From the NCBI GenBank assembly GCA_030407005.1, contig JAUDYN010000009.1:1302001-1366000 (forward strand): a stretch of DNA of 64,000 bases, in the 5' to 3' direction. The translations under genes were made by a program, and so were the position numbers. Position 1 is the first letter of the stretch, and every line of letters begins with the position of its first letter. Below, in pieces: positions 63,911 to 64,000 of this stretch. The notes below the pieces were generated by a model. It worked only from the letters and a program-made list of their open reading frames with translations, did no database searches and was not told where the DNA came from. The DNA is from Desarmillaria ectypa (Eukaryota > Basidiomycota > Agaricomycetes > Agaricales > Physalacriaceae).

Positions 63911-64000
63911 ATGAAGTCCTTCGAAGGAATAATCCGCTACCGCCCTCGTTATGGCTTTCTCCAACCTCTCAGGAAATCAAATGACAACGATATCGAGATC
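63911..64000 (+). CDS. Possible 5' end of a gene cut by the window edge
   Basis: The ATG at 63911 opens a frame (MKSFEGIIRYRPRYGFLQPL and on) that stays open for 30 codons to the end of the window. It is too short to assign a family, and chance cannot be excluded. Confidence 0.3.
   Translation, partial: MKSFEGIIRYRPRYGFLQPLRKSNDNDIEI

Overview
The window is nuclear DNA from a filamentous basidiomycete, most likely a wood- or litter-decaying agaricomycete. The genes are broken by many very short introns (mostly about 45-70 bp, GT..AG with a CTRAY-like branch site). The gene set is fungal: laccase, Kar2/BiP ending in HDEL, NHP6, NatC Mak3, RPC2, SAM50, D-arabinono-1,4-lactone oxidase. Several families are typical of agaricomycetes: DUF6533 membrane proteins, F-box/LRR proteins, XPG-like PIN proteins, a two-ectodomain membrane glycoprotein and an HSPA12-like Hsp70. 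All identifications come from reading translated exons and motifs; no database search was run.

Layout. 0.2-3.8 kb: a poorly resolved multi-pass membrane gene and a secreted/anchored unknown, both minus, plus decayed coding. 4.1-6.8 kb: an intron-rich laccase (+). 7.6-11.5 kb: an XPG-like protein and the ER chaperone BiP (both minus). 11.8-15.1 kb: a conserved unknown (-), the NatC catalytic subunit (+) and an alpha/beta hydrolase (-). 16.0-18.3 kb: a type I membrane glycoprotein (-). 19.1-22.2 kb: a wax-synthase-domain protein (+) converging on an oxysterol-binding protein (-). 22.2-25.0 kb: a gene-poor stretch with a protein-kinase relic. 25.0-32.2 kb: two related F-box proteins with a DUF6533 membrane gene and an unresolved ORF between them. 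32.4-37.9 kb: SAM50, then several small genes including a nucleotidyltransferase-like protein. 38.6-39.4 kb: the HMG-box protein NHP6. 39.8-44.7 kb: gene-poor, with a fragment of what looks like a multi-copy family and a perfect hairpin. 44.7-63.7 kb: a dense housekeeping block with otubain, an ERCC6L2-like SNF2 ATPase, a UBE2G1-type E2, RNA polymerase III subunit RPC2, a UBE2G2/Ubc7-type E2, ALO1 and an HSPA12-like Hsp70.

Functional themes. Proteostasis and ubiquitin genes recur: BiP, two G-class E2s, otubain, two F-box proteins and an Hsp70-like protein. BiP (with a UPRE-like site) and the Ubc7/UBE2G2 E2 would act together in ER quality control. No defence island, mobile-element-borne cargo, biosynthetic cluster, CRISPR array or rRNA/tRNA gene was found. 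The most interesting leads are the altered catalytic residues in the XPG-like protein, a signal peptide out of frame with its membrane protein, a tandem splice acceptor inside the laccase copper motif, two perfect inverted repeats, a candidate nucleotidyltransferase, and two paralogous G-class E2s flanking RPC2.
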